A stretch of 64,000 nt of DNA, from the NCBI RefSeq assembly GCF_030814695.1, contig NZ_JAUSVL010000001.1:620001-684000 (forward strand), in the 5' to 3' direction. The number at the start of each line of letters is the position of its first letter. Within the stretch, counting starts at the first letter, position 1. A model generated the notes under the pieces. That model had not been told where the DNA came from and did not search any database. It saw nothing but the letters and a program-made list of their open reading frames with translations. Positions 9,024 through 18,317 of the stretch are shown here, piece after piece. Made by a program: the position numbers and the translations under genes. This DNA is from Oligosphaera ethanolica. GTDB taxonomy: Bacteria; Verrucomicrobiota; Lentisphaeria; Oligosphaerales; Oligosphaeraceae.

Positions 9024-9836
9024 CTACACGTACCGGCTGCGGAGGAGCTCAGCGGCGGACGCGTCGAGGCGATCGGCGCGACGGACTTGTTCGAAGAGCG
9101 CGAGGAGGTCCTCAACATTGACGCGGCGTTTGCGTTCATCCGCCAGGTCTTGGCGGATTTCGCCGTTGACCATCATGATCAGGCGGTCACCGAGATGCGC
9201 CGCCTGGTGCATGGAGTGGGTGACCATCACCGTCGTGAGCTTCTCGCGGGCGACGATATCGCGGGTGAGGCGGATGACCTGGTCGGAGGCCTTCGGGTCC
9301 AGCGCGGCGGTATGCTCGTCCAACAGCAGCAGGCTGGGCCGCTGCAGCACGGCCATCAACAGGGTCAACGCCTGGCGCTGGCCACCGGAAAGACTGCCAA
9401 TCGCATTGTCCAGGCGATCTTCCAGACCCATGCCCAACTCGGCGACCCGGTCGCGCAAGCGACGGCGGACAGCGCCGCTCAGCAGCCAGCCCAGCCCCCG
9501 GCGCTGGCCGCGCCGCGCCGCCAAGGCCATGTTCTCAATGATGCTCAGGGTCGGCGCCGTACCGCTGAAGGGATTCTGAAAGACCCGGCCGATGAGCGCC
9601 GCCCGGCGATGCTCGCCCCAACGGGTAATGTCTTCCCCGGCCAGCTCAATGCGGCCGCTGTCAGGCACGCAGGCGCCCGCGATAAGCTGCTGCAGCGTGG
9701 ATTTACCGGAGCCATTGGTGCCAATGACGACCACAAAGGCGCCGTCGGGAACCGCCAGCGACACGTGCTTGATGGCCTGGACTTCGTCCGGCGTGCCGGG
9801 ATTAAAGGTCTTGCTGATGTCTTTGATATTAAGCAT
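9024..9836 (-). CDS. ABC transporter ATPase of the TrpX-permease-type importer
   Basis: A 270-residue nucleotide-binding subunit. Walker A GTNGSGKST is at 39-47, the signature LSGGQ at 149-153, and Walker B LLLLD with catalytic Glu174 at 169-174. The sequence resembles ATPases that pair with TrpX-type binding proteins and LIV-like permeases. Its start overlaps the permease stop by 8 bp, so the two are translationally coupled. It is the last gene of the operon read from 14096 down to 9024. The substrate cannot be read from the sequence; family members are often annotated for tryptophan, tyrosine or sugar uptake. Confidence 0.9.
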   Translation of the reverse strand: MLNIKDISKTFNPGTPDEVQAIKHVSLAVPDGAFVVVIGTNGSGKSTLQQLIAGACVPDSGRIELAGEDITRWGEHRRAALIGRVFQNPFSGTAPTLSIIENMALAARRGQRRGLGWLLSGAVRRRLRDRVAELGMGLEDRLDNAIGSLSGGQRQALTLLMAVLQRPSLLLLDEHTAALDPKASDQVIRLTRDIVAREKLTTVMVTHSMHQAAHLGDRLIMMVNGEIRQDLADERKRRVNVEDLLALFEQVRRADRLDASAAELLRSRYV

Positions 9837-10764
9837 GACGCACCGCCTTCCGCTGCCGCAGCGACCGTAGCATCGTCGGCAGGACCAGCGCCGCCAACAC
9901 GAAGAGCGCGGTCATGAGTTTGAGGTCGTTGGGATTAAGGCCCCAGCGTAGGGCGATGGCCACCAGCAGGCGGAACAGCACCGCGCCCATCACTGCGCCG
10001 ACTATCGCCAGGCCAAAGCGCGACGGCCCCACCAGCGCCTGGCCGATGATCACGCTGGCCAGGCCCCAGACGAGCATGCCGATGCCCATCTGCACATCCG
10101 CAAAGCCCTGAAACTGCGCCAACAACGCCCCGGCCAGCGCGACTAGGCCGTTGGAAATCGCCAAGCCCAGCACCAGCATATTGCCGGTGTGAATGCCCTG
10201 CGCCCGCATCATCTGGGCGTTGTCGCCAGTCGCCCGCATCGCCGAACCGAGATTGGTTTTGAAAAACAGATAGAGCAGCAGCGCCACTAGCACGGCGACC
10301 AGCAGTGCGCCGGCGAGTCCCGCCAGCGCCTCCCGTTCCACGGTCCAGCCCCAAAGCGGAACCGGCCCGCCCGCGCCAAAGAGCGCGTCACCCAGCTCGC
10401 CGGCCTGCTGCGGCAGGGTCTTGACAGACATCAGCGGGATGTTGCTGCGGCCCATCACCCGCAGATTAACCGAGTAGAGCGCCGTCATCACCAGGATGCC
10501 CGAGAGCAACGCATGAACGCCGCAGCGAGTGTGCAGCAGTCCAGTGATGCAGCCAGCAGCCATGCCCGCCAAACCGCCGGCCATTGTCGCCGCCAGGGGA
10601 TTCACGCCGCGCACGATCAGCACCGCCGCAACCGCCGCGCCGAGGGTCAGCGAGCCCTCCGTTGTGATGTCCGCAAAACTGAAAACTTTAAACGATATGT
10701 ACACGCCAAGGGCCAACAACGATAAAATCAGCCCGATGGTCAATGATCCGATGAGCAGCATCAT
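9829..10764 (-). CDS. ABC transporter permease (TrpY-like, LivH/RbsC fold)
   Basis: An inner-membrane permease of about 311 residues with roughly eight to nine hydrophobic segments, beginning MMLLIGSLTIGLILSLLALG. The motif FSFADITTEGSLTLGAA is typical of permeases paired with ABC_sub_bind-type binding proteins. I chose the ATG at 10764 because it overlaps the TGA of the upstream STAS gene (ATGA). The longer frame to 10809 would lie inside that gene. It would form the membrane channel with the ATPase at 9024. Confidence 0.88.
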   Translation of the reverse strand: MMLLIGSLTIGLILSLLALGVYISFKVFSFADITTEGSLTLGAAVAAVLIVRGVNPLAATMAGGLAGMAAGCITGLLHTRCGVHALLSGILVMTALYSVNLRVMGRSNIPLMSVKTLPQQAGELGDALFGAGGPVPLWGWTVEREALAGLAGALLVAVLVALLLYLFFKTNLGSAMRATGDNAQMMRAQGIHTGNMLVLGLAISNGLVALAGALLAQFQGFADVQMGIGMLVWGLASVIIGQALVGPSRFGLAIVGAVMGAVLFRLLVAIALRWGLNPNDLKLMTALFVLAALVLPTMLRSLRQRKAVRHA

Positions 10765-12020
10765 AGGGCGGCTCCTTCCATGTTCACGTCGCCCAGCGGC
10801 GACACCCACAACACGCCCCGTTGAAACAGACTGTCGCCCGCGCCGCTGATCGCGCGATCATCGTTGATCAGATGCAGCAAGTCCAGCGGCGTCTGCGTCT
10901 GAAAAATGTCCGCGAGAGTCGCCGGCAGCGCCAGCGGCCCGCCGGGCAAAGCGCGGTAGGACAACACAGCGGCGTGCACGTGGCCACGCAAGGCGTCAGC
11001 GCTGTCTGCCATGGGCCGCAGGTGGTCGGCCAAAGGCACAGCGGGCTGCCGCGCAAAGACGCCGACCAGCAGCACCAGCTGCCGGCCATGCACACGCTCG
11101 GGCGTGAGGTTGAACCACCGGCGCGCTTCCGGAAAATGGAAATACTCGGCGTCCTGGCCGTTCTCCGGCGAGCTCAGCAGCGATGCGCCGACGAGCCCGC
11201 TGGTTTCCGCCAGAGCAACCATCACCGCCTGTGAGGCGCCACTCAAGGCCAGCGCCGCAGCGCCGAGGTCACTGAGACCGGGCAGACCGTCATGCTGCGG
11301 GCTACTCTCGAAGCGCGCTTGCACCGCGAAATCGCCCTCAAGGTGCAGCGCCGACAGCACCGCCAGTTCCGGCACCAGCCGTTGCTCGCTGACCACGAAA
11401 TCCGGCTGGCCGTTGCTGTCCGGCGGCAAGGCCACCGCCACACCGCCGGCGGCGAGGAACTCGCCGTAATGGCCCTTGGCGCTCGCGTGGTCCGCCGCGA
11501 ACGCGCCGATGCCCAGCGCCACAGCCTTGGCGCCCAGACGCAGCTGGCGGACCTCGCCCGGCGCAAAGCTGCCATTACGGGCCATGAACGCCGGGTTGCC
11601 CAGCGTCCGTCCGCGCATGCTGGCGCCGGCCGCACTGGCGACCACCGTGCAACGCAGGCCGCCGATCTGCCGGCAGCCGGCAGCGCCGCCAGCGCTGGCC
11701 GCCGCCGCGCTCGGCTCCTTGCGTGGCGCAAACAGCGGCATGGTCCCAGTCATTTCCAGCACCGTCGCCACGGCGATCGACGGGTCCTGCACCTCTAGCC
11801 AGCCGCCCTGGCTCTGCAACATCTTGGCGAATTTGATCAAAACGCGAATGCCGGCCGAGCTGATGTACTCGACATCATGCAGATTCATGCGCAGCACGCG
11901 CTGGCCGCCGCGGACGCACTCGTCCAGCTCGCGGCTAAGGATGTCCGCATTGCGCGCATCGAGGCGGCCGCTGACCCGCACTGTCGCCGCATCGCCCGCC
12001 GTAGTCATGGCGATTTCCAT
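10761..12020 (-). CDS. STAS-domain protein with a large unassigned C-terminal domain
   Basis: 419 residues. Residues 1-100 form a STAS (anti-sigma-factor antagonist) domain: VSGRLDARNADILSRELDE, then MNLHDVEYISSAGIRVLIKF, whose Ser-Ser in YISSAGI is the usual phosphorylated site. The remaining 300 or so residues, Ala/Gly-rich with stretches such as LGIGAFAADHASAKGHYGEF, match no family I know. It sits between the binding protein and the permease and is coupled to the latter by an ATGA overlap. A signalling protein inside a transport operon suggests that uptake and a partner-switch pathway are linked. No cognate kinase or phosphatase is present in the window. Confidence 0.8.
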   Translation of the reverse strand: MEIAMTTAGDAATVRVSGRLDARNADILSRELDECVRGGQRVLRMNLHDVEYISSAGIRVLIKFAKMLQSQGGWLEVQDPSIAVATVLEMTGTMPLFAPRKEPSAAAASAGGAAGCRQIGGLRCTVVASAAGASMRGRTLGNPAFMARNGSFAPGEVRQLRLGAKAVALGIGAFAADHASAKGHYGEFLAAGGVAVALPPDSNGQPDFVVSEQRLVPELAVLSALHLEGDFAVQARFESSPQHDGLPGLSDLGAAALALSGASQAVMVALAETSGLVGASLLSSPENGQDAEYFHFPEARRWFNLTPERVHGRQLVLLVGVFARQPAVPLADHLRPMADSADALRGHVHAAVLSYRALPGGPLALPATLADIFQTQTPLDLLHLINDDRAISGAGDSLFQRGVLWVSPLGDVNMEGAAL

Positions 12021-12050
12021 GGTTCTGTTCCGTTCCTTGTTGCCGTCGCT

Positions 12051-14096
12051 TTAGTTCTTGCCGTCAACCACCTGGTCCGCGCGCTGCAGCAGCGACGGCG
12101 GCAGCGCCAGACCGAGCTCAGCGGCATGGGTGGTATTGACGATGATCAGCGTGCGGCTGATCGCCGCAAAGGGTATGGCCGTCGGGTTCTCGCCGCGCAT
12201 CACCCGCAGCGCCAGCGCGGCGTGGTCGCGACCGCCCTGCTCGTAATCACGCGCCACCGCAATGGCGGCGCCGCCCGTCAGTGCCTGGCCGCTGACGAAG
12301 GCAAACAGCGGCTTGCGCAGCTGCCGCGCCACCTGGGCAATCGCCGGAAAACTGGAATCGTGAAGATTGCCAGCGACCTGGCAGATTGCATCAATGTCTT
12401 CGCCAGCCAGCGCCAGCGCCGCCGCCGGCACTTCTGTAGCCTCGTTGGTCGCCCGTGTCACCATACTCAGACCGGCTTTGGCCAGCGCCTCCTTCATCTG
12501 TTCCATATTGAACACCGAGTTGTCTTCGCTGGGATTGTAGAGCGTGCCAATTTTGCGCGCATTGGGCAGGCATTCGCGGATGACGACGACCATGCCCTCG
12601 TAATCGCTCATGGTGGAAATGCCGGTGAAGCCCGGCAGATGCTCGCTGTCGCTCTTGCCGGCACCGGCCAACAAGGGATTGGCGGTGAGGCCAAAGAGCA
12701 CCGGCATCGGCGGCTTCTTGCGGACGGCAGCCTGTAGCGTCGGCGTTGTCAAGGTCATGAGAATATCTGCCTGGCTGTCGATGGCGGCATCGATCATCAT
12801 ATTGGCGGTGGCCATGTCGCCCTGGGCATTGCGATAGGTCAGCTGGTAGTCTTCCCCGGCGCGCAAGCCGAGCTTCTCGCAGGCGTCCGCAAAACCGCGC
12901 ATCCACTGCTCGACCATCATGGACTGCGAGTAGCTCACCATGTGCAGCTGCCAGGTCTTACCAGCAGGTAGCGCTGGCGTACTCACCGGCGCGGCACCGC
13001 CCCGGACGGTCTTGTGCCCCTGTTCGTCAATGAGAATGTCTGCCTGCGCCAGGAGCTCCGGCGCAATCCGCCACGGCGCCTTCAGGCCCGCCAGCGCCTG
13101 CTGGTTCAAGGCGAGCTTCCTCGGCATCAGGTCGCGGATGGCGTACTCCGATGATTTCACCCGGCCCGTAAGCACGCCACCAGCGAGTTTTCCCCCGGCC
13201 TTGCCCACTTCGTAGTAATTGGCGCCCATACCCACCAGCGCGCCGGCATCCACGTGGTCCGGCGCGTAGGCCAGAATCGGTATGCGCGCCGCTACGGCAG
13301 CCTTGAACACCGACTCAACTGAGGTCTCGACCGTGTTGTCACCGCCGATGAAGAACGCCTCAATGCCGCGCGCCGCCAACGATGACGCGGCCTCGTAGAT
13401 CCCAGAGCTGTTTTCTACCTGTGCGACGAGCAGATCGATGCCAAGCTTGCCGCATTCGTCCTGCGCCATGGCCAGACAGGCCTGCGAGCACGCCTCGCCG
13501 GGATTGATGATGGTCCCGGCTACTTTCAGATCGGGGTAGAGCTCGCGGGCCAGTTGGACGACCTGTCGCACCGGCTGGAAGGTGCCCATGCCCAGCAGGT
13601 GCTCGGGATGCTCGCCAGGCTTGTCGCCCGTAATGCCCACGCCGCTGCCATAGGGGGCCGTCACCACCGAAAAGACGTGCCGCAACTTGCCCGCCCGATT
13701 GGCATTGGCCATGGTCTGCAAAGACGGCGTGCTCACCGTGGCCACGAGATCAAAATTGCCCTGCAGGATATTCTGCACGATGGCGTTGGCTGTAACCATG
13801 TCGCCCTCGGCATTGAAGCGGGTGACGCTGAGATTGCGTCCCTGCACCAGCCCCTCTTCCGCCAGGCCGTCAATGGTGCCCTGCACTGAGTCATCCAAAA
13901 TCTGCCGACTCGCGATCTGAAATATCGCCACGCGATACTGCTTCTCAGCCCCGCCGCCAGCATCTTTTGTCGCCTGCCGCTGCCGCAGGTCCGACAGCAG
14001 CAGCACCGCCGCCGCACCGACAATCAGCGCCACCCCCAGAAATAAACGCTTGCAAACCTCCACACTACCAGCCATACGGTCCTGATGCGCCGCCAT
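12051..14096 (-). CDS. Membrane-anchored ABC substrate-binding protein with two TrpX-like domains
   Basis: About 681 residues. A short charged N-terminus and one hydrophobic segment (LFLGVALIVGAAAVLLLSDL) form an anchor or signal. Two complete ABC_sub_bind (TrpX-like) domains follow, the first about residues 55-360 and the second about 375-675. They are homologous: NLSVTRFNAEGDMVTANAIV in the first lines up with YQLTYRNAQGDMATANMMID in the second. Family proteins normally carry one domain of about 300 residues, so this is a tandem duplication or fusion. A GTG at 14117 is an alternative start; I prefer ATG 14096 with GAGAG upstream. First gene of the operon. Confidence 0.85.
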   Translation of the reverse strand: MAAHQDRMAGSVEVCKRLFLGVALIVGAAAVLLLSDLRQRQATKDAGGGAEKQYRVAIFQIASRQILDDSVQGTIDGLAEEGLVQGRNLSVTRFNAEGDMVTANAIVQNILQGNFDLVATVSTPSLQTMANANRAGKLRHVFSVVTAPYGSGVGITGDKPGEHPEHLLGMGTFQPVRQVVQLARELYPDLKVAGTIINPGEACSQACLAMAQDECGKLGIDLLVAQVENSSGIYEAASSLAARGIEAFFIGGDNTVETSVESVFKAAVAARIPILAYAPDHVDAGALVGMGANYYEVGKAGGKLAGGVLTGRVKSSEYAIRDLMPRKLALNQQALAGLKAPWRIAPELLAQADILIDEQGHKTVRGGAAPVSTPALPAGKTWQLHMVSYSQSMMVEQWMRGFADACEKLGLRAGEDYQLTYRNAQGDMATANMMIDAAIDSQADILMTLTTPTLQAAVRKKPPMPVLFGLTANPLLAGAGKSDSEHLPGFTGISTMSDYEGMVVVIRECLPNARKIGTLYNPSEDNSVFNMEQMKEALAKAGLSMVTRATNEATEVPAAALALAGEDIDAICQVAGNLHDSSFPAIAQVARQLRKPLFAFVSGQALTGGAAIAVARDYEQGGRDHAALALRVMRGENPTAIPFAAISRTLIIVNTTHAAELGLALPPSLLQRADQVVDGKN

Positions 14097-14346
14097 ATCA
14101 CGCTCTCTTTCATTCACTCAGCAAGGCATTCCAAAAGCAGAGTCAAAGATGGCGGCAGCTGCCGTCAGCCTGATTGTGGCCGATTAATCGCCTCACTGAC
14201 AACAGGTTGTCTATTGTCGTCATCACCAGCCCCCCAGCGATCATTCACGGGTTTGTTAAGCTAAGCGCTTCACTGGCCTTGTCAATGCCCACACTCAAGC
14301 ATTATCATGGGTAATTGCAATGCCTCACATTCCCCGCCGTCGCCCC

Positions 14347-14375
14347 TTGTTATGCATTGTGGAAAGCAGTATAAT
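14347..14375 (+). promoter_or_regulatory. Near-consensus sigma-70 promoter of the first pseudopilin gene
   Basis: TTGTTA (14347-14352), a 17-bp spacer and a perfect TATAAT (14370-14375). Transcription should begin near 14382, giving a leader of about 65 nt before the ATG at 14447. The rest of 14118-14346 shows nothing recognisable. Confidence 0.75.
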
Positions 14376-14446
14376 GATCACTGTTTCTCCGTAGTTGCCG
14401 TATCATCACAAACACCATCGCAGTAGCAAAAAGGGACAGTACCACC

Positions 14447-15139
14447 ATGAAACGCGCATTTACGCTGATTGAGTTGCTGGTCGTTATCGCCATTATCGCT
14501 ATTCTCGCCGCGATGCTCCTACCGGCCCTATCCAAGGCACGCGAAAAAGCCCGGCAGATTTCCTGCGCCAGCAACCAGAAACAGATCATGCTGGCTTACG
14601 CCTTGTACTCCAGCGACTTCGAGGGCTTCATGTTCGGGCATCTCGGCGCCGCCAACCTCGGCTGCCGCTCACCGGCAACCGTGCTGGTCTCCAACCAGAA
14701 ATACCTCGATGCGAATGTCTTCCACTGCCCGTCCTTAAGCGGCACCACCCGCGACCTCTGGCGCTGCCTGGGCGTCTACCGGGTGGACCTTGGTGGGGCT
14801 CCGCTCTATAACGCCAAGAAAAGCACCTGGGGCGATTTCTACATCCCAAAACGCAGCGGCTGGGACGAATCGCACTACGCCCTGGCCGCCATCAAGGTAC
14901 CATCGGAGATCATTCTTAGCGCCGATACCCAGAAAAAGTCCACGGCGGCCACCTACGCCTACTGCGGCGAGTGGACATTCGAACCGCGCTGCGAAGTCGA
15001 ATACGCCGCCATCAGCGTCCACCACGGCGGCAATGCCAACGTCGGCTACTTCGATGGCCATGTCGGCAGCATGAACGAAGGCCAGCTGCGCACCTACGGC
15101 GCCACCAAAGTCGTCGTCGAAGGCGCGCAAATACGCTAG
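14447..15139 (+). CDS. Type II secretion pseudopilin-like protein with H-X9-DG motif
   Basis: 230 residues. The N-terminal helix reads [20 protein letters not shown], then [16 protein letters not shown], as in the prepilin-type cleavage/methylation proteins that are abundant in Lentisphaerota and Planctomycetota. The residue before Phe is Ala rather than the usual Gly of class III prepilin sites. A globular domain ends with the H-X9-DG motif ([12 protein letters not shown]). It is monocistronic: its own promoter lies upstream and a hairpin terminator follows. The role of these many orphan pseudopilins is unknown; surface display or secretion is assumed from the family. Confidence 0.9.
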   Translation: MKRAFTLIELLVVIAIIAILAAMLLPALSKAREKARQISCASNQKQIMLAYALYSSDFEGFMFGHLGAANLGCRSPATVLVSNQKYLDANVFHCPSLSGTTRDLWRCLGVYRVDLGGAPLYNAKKSTWGDFYIPKRSGWDESHYALAAIKVPSEIILSADTQKKSTAATYAYCGEWTFEPRCEVEYAAISVHHGGNANVGYFDGHVGSMNEGQLRTYGATKVVVEGAQIR

Positions 15140-15167
15140 GCGACAAACAAGACAACAGGTTATATTG

Positions 15168-15209
15168 AACACGCCCGGACAGTCCTGAACCGACCGGGCG
15201 TGTTTCTTT
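15168..15209 (+). terminator. Rho-independent terminator, shared by convergent genes
   Basis: An 11-bp stem (AACACGCCCGG at 15168-15178 and its complement at 15194-15204) is followed by TTTCTTT. It ends the pseudopilin transcript and may also serve the convergent glycyl radical enzyme gene that stops at 15245. Confidence 0.8.
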
Positions 15210-15244
15210 GTGCGGCTGCCTGGCGCGCAAGCCGTCCCCGACAC

Positions 15245-17368
15245 CTAGACGTATTCCGTGCGCTGGATGACCTCGTCCTGCATTTCAGGCGAGAGCCGGG
15301 TGAAGTAGTCCGTGTAGCCACCGATGCGCACCACCAAATCGCGATACGCATCGGGATGGCTCTGCGCCTGCTTCAGCGTCTTGGTATCGACCACATTGAC
15401 CTGCGTTTCAAAGCCGCCGCGGATGAGAAAGCCCTTGATCAGCTCGCGCAACTTGCCCCGGCTGTCAGCATTTGCAAACAGCGCGGCGGGAAATTTCATA
15501 TTGAAGGCCGCGCCGCCAATGAGCGTGCTGTGATCCCAGGCGGTCGTCGAGAGAATGGCCGCAGTCGGGCCATGTTTTTCGCGGCCTTGAGCGGGCCCGC
15601 AGCCATCGGCGAACGGCGTTCCCCGCAGGCGGCCATCGGGCGTCGCGGCCGTTTCACGGCCCAGGCGTTCGTGCATGATCCAGCAGAAAGCACCAGGCAC
15701 GAATGGGCTGTCATCGGGTGCCAGACGGTGCCTGCGGCATTCGCTACCCGCAAACTGCACCATGTCGGCAAAGAGCGTATCGGGTGCCGCTTCGGCATTG
15801 CCGTATTTGGGCAAGCTCAGACAGCGCTGGCGCAGCGCCTCCTGGCCCACGAAGTTGCTCTGCAGCACTGCCTGCAGGGCCGGGAAATCCAGCTCGCGGC
15901 TGGTAAAAAGCAGCTCGCGCAAGGCCTGCAGCGAATCCGCGAGATTGGCCAGGCCGACGAAGGAACACTCGCACCAGTTGTAGCGGGCACCGTCGTCGTC
16001 GATATCTCGCCCACGCGCGAGGCAGTCGCGGGTGAAGACGCTTTGCAGCGGCTTGCGGCCGTACAGTCGGCGTTTTTCGCGCCAGTCGTTTTGCTGGGCG
16101 ACAGCCGCCTCAATCCGCGCCGCCAGGCGCCGCTGGTAGGCGTCCAGGAAGGACGCAAAATCGGCAGCGGGTGCAACACTTGCTGCCTGCGCGGCGATCT
16201 CCTCAAGGAGAAGACCGCAGCAGTTGAAATAGGGCGAAGCCACCCACACGTTACTGGCAGCAACCGGCGTGATTTCCACGCAAGTCGAGTTGATGTAATT
16301 GGTCGTATCCGAGTCGGGCACGCCGAGCTCGCGGAGACCGCTGCAGATCGTCTCGTCGCCGAAAAAGCCCAGATTGGGAATTCCGCGGCTAGTGAGCTCG
16401 ACGGCGAGATCAACGAGCTCCTCGGCGCAATCGTCGTGCCAGCAGAGGCCCACCGTGGGATAGATCAGACGCGTGCGCCGCAACGCCTCCACGCACAAAT
16501 AGCTCAGCGCATTGGCCACTGGCTGGCCGTCATCATCGCGGCCGGCGACCATCACGGACATCGCCAGACCGTCCGCGCGGGTGTCGTTGATCAGGATGTA
16601 CAGGCATTCGATCAGCGCCAGCGCGTCGTCAGCCGTAAGTATGCCGGCGGCAACATCGCGCTCATAGTAGGGCCAGAGCGTGCGGTCGAGACGGCCCGGC
16701 ACCACCAAGGCCACCCGGTCGGCGTACTCCACGGCCTTGTCCAGCAGGCTGATGAGCTGAATGGCGTCGCGAAAGGTCGCCGGCGGCTCGTGGGCAATGC
16801 GCCGGCAGGACTGCAGCATCGCCAACAGCTCGCTGCAACGCGCCGCGTTGCGCTCCCGCGCCAACGCCGCGGCCACGCAATCACCCGCGCGTTCAATGAG
16901 TAGCGACAGGCCACTCAACGCCAGGCACGCCGACGCCCGGAAGTCCCGCGCGTCGGCGTCCGCCGGCTCGTTCATGGCGCCAATATCGGCCAGCATGCCA
17001 TCGATGCCCCGCGTGAAAATCCGCTCGCGGTCGAGTTCGCAATGACCGGTCTGGCCTGGCGCCGGCGGTAGCTGCTTGAGATAATTGGCGGCGCAAGTGC
17101 GCGTCGCGTCATCGTCGCCATGGGCGGCGTAGCGCCCCACCAGCAATTCGAGCTCGTCCAGCTCGAAATACTGCACGGACAGGCTGTCGCGACACGCCTG
17201 CCCCCGACGCAGCTGCCAGGACGCCTCATCCGCACTGCTTTGCAGAGACCGCGCCAAAGCCGTATTGCCATCCGGAAACTGCCATTGCCGCTTGCGCGCC
17301 AGGCAGCGCGCACGCAGCTCCGCAATGCGTTCAGCGTGAGAAGATGACGTGAGTTCCGGCGAAACCAT
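15245..17368 (-). CDS. Glycyl radical enzyme (pyruvate formate-lyase-like), no activase nearby
   Basis: A 707-residue PFL/GRE-family protein, expected to be an oxygen-sensitive cytoplasmic lyase. The thiyl cysteine is Cys363 (NYINSTCVEI). The C-terminal radical loop is RIGGYTDYF with the radical on Gly684. The upstream segment WDHSTLIGGAAFNMKF is typical of the family. The start at 17368 has AAAGG 7 bp upstream. Only one Cys is present at the active site, unlike the CC pair of true PFL, so a dehydratase, decarboxylase or C-C/C-N lyase is as likely as pyruvate cleavage. No radical-SAM activating enzyme is encoded in the window, so activation must be supplied in trans. Confidence 0.85.
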   Translation of the reverse strand: MVSPELTSSSHAERIAELRARCLARKRQWQFPDGNTALARSLQSSADEASWQLRRGQACRDSLSVQYFELDELELLVGRYAAHGDDDATRTCAANYLKQLPPAPGQTGHCELDRERIFTRGIDGMLADIGAMNEPADADARDFRASACLALSGLSLLIERAGDCVAAALARERNAARCSELLAMLQSCRRIAHEPPATFRDAIQLISLLDKAVEYADRVALVVPGRLDRTLWPYYERDVAAGILTADDALALIECLYILINDTRADGLAMSVMVAGRDDDGQPVANALSYLCVEALRRTRLIYPTVGLCWHDDCAEELVDLAVELTSRGIPNLGFFGDETICSGLRELGVPDSDTTNYINSTCVEITPVAASNVWVASPYFNCCGLLLEEIAAQAASVAPAADFASFLDAYQRRLAARIEAAVAQQNDWREKRRLYGRKPLQSVFTRDCLARGRDIDDDGARYNWCECSFVGLANLADSLQALRELLFTSRELDFPALQAVLQSNFVGQEALRQRCLSLPKYGNAEAAPDTLFADMVQFAGSECRRHRLAPDDSPFVPGAFCWIMHERLGRETAATPDGRLRGTPFADGCGPAQGREKHGPTAAILSTTAWDHSTLIGGAAFNMKFPAALFANADSRGKLRELIKGFLIRGGFETQVNVVDTKTLKQAQSHPDAYRDLVVRIGGYTDYFTRLSPEMQDEVIQRTEYV

Positions 17369-17714
17369 TCATAGACCTTTCGATATCACACAACAGTGGC
17401 TCGCCCGACGTCCTTTGCCGGCACCCAGGGCCGCCGCCAGCGGGCCATTTGTGCTTTCCTTGCCTTGCCATTGCCCATTAGCTGTAATACGTCAGTCGCA
17501 AGCCGGAAATAAGGATAATACCCGCACGACGCCGTACAACCGCCATTCGGATCGCTTTTCCAGAAAAAGACCCGGCGCCACCATCGTCCGATGGAGTTGC
17601 CATCGTCCGTTCAGACATGATAGTACCCGTTTGGCGAGAGCCCCTTGCTAACGCGTCAACATGTCCTCGCTCTCTCTTTCGCGAACATGCGTTCACCACC
17701 ACTGACCACTTGCT
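17369..17714. other. Divergent intergenic region, nothing recognised
   Basis: 346 bp between the divergent glycyl radical enzyme and chromate transporter genes. It must hold both promoters, but no convincing -35/-10 pair, hairpin or repeat was seen. Confidence 0.5.
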
Positions 17715-18317
17715 ATGATCATCATCATGACCACCCCTCTGACCGACCATCACCAGCGCATCTGGACCCTCTTCCGCGTCTTTTTCGGCATTTCAGCCGT
17801 CGCCCTCGGCGGCGGCCTGGCCATGCTCCCCATCATGAAACGGGAGTTCGTAGACAAACGCCACTGGCTGAGCAATGACGACATGATCGACACCGTCGCC
17901 GTCATGCAGTCCCTGCCCGGCATCATCTCCATCAATATGGCGGCGCTCATCGGCTACCGCGTTGCTGGTTTGGCTGGCGCCAGCGCGGCGGCCATCGCGG
18001 TGGCCCTGCCGCCTTTCATCACCATCATCGTCATCGCCGCCGCCGTCCAGGGCCTGCTGCAATCGCCGACCATGGGACGCATCTTTCACGGCGTGCGCTC
18101 GGCTATCTGCGCCTTGATTCTGCTGTCGGCCATCAAGCTGGCCAAACAAATTCTTGTCAGCCGCTTTGCAGTAATCCTGGCCGTCATCGGCTTTGTCGTC
18201 ATGGTCTTTCTGCCAATCAACGCCATCTGGATCATCGTCCTGTCGGCACTGGCCGGATACATCTATCAAACCATCTCCAGATTCCGCCAACAAGCAACAC
18301 CAGGGAGCGCGTCATGA
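17715..18317 (+). CDS. Chromate transporter family protein, N-type half
   Basis: 200 residues with about five to six membrane segments, homologous to one half of ChrA. The conserved ALGGGLAMLPIMKREFVDKR and MQSLPGIISINMAALIGYR match the family pattern. It is encoded as a separate half-size protein, as in the short-chain CHR proteins, and its stop overlaps the start of the second half (ATGA at 18314). The pair probably forms an anion antiporter; chromate may not be the natural substrate. ATG 17727 is an alternative start. Confidence 0.85.
   Translation: MIIIMTTPLTDHHQRIWTLFRVFFGISAVALGGGLAMLPIMKREFVDKRHWLSNDDMIDTVAVMQSLPGIISINMAALIGYRVAGLAGASAAAIAVALPPFITIIVIAAAVQGLLQSPTMGRIFHGVRSAICALILLSAIKLAKQILVSRFAVILAVIGFVVMVFLPINAIWIIVLSALAGYIYQTISRFRQQATPGSAS

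Noticed and set aside
8912..9139. Longer start for the secreted putative glycosidase
   Set aside because: It would overlap the ABC ATPase gene and bury the signal peptide; the start at 8911 has a good ribosome binding site.
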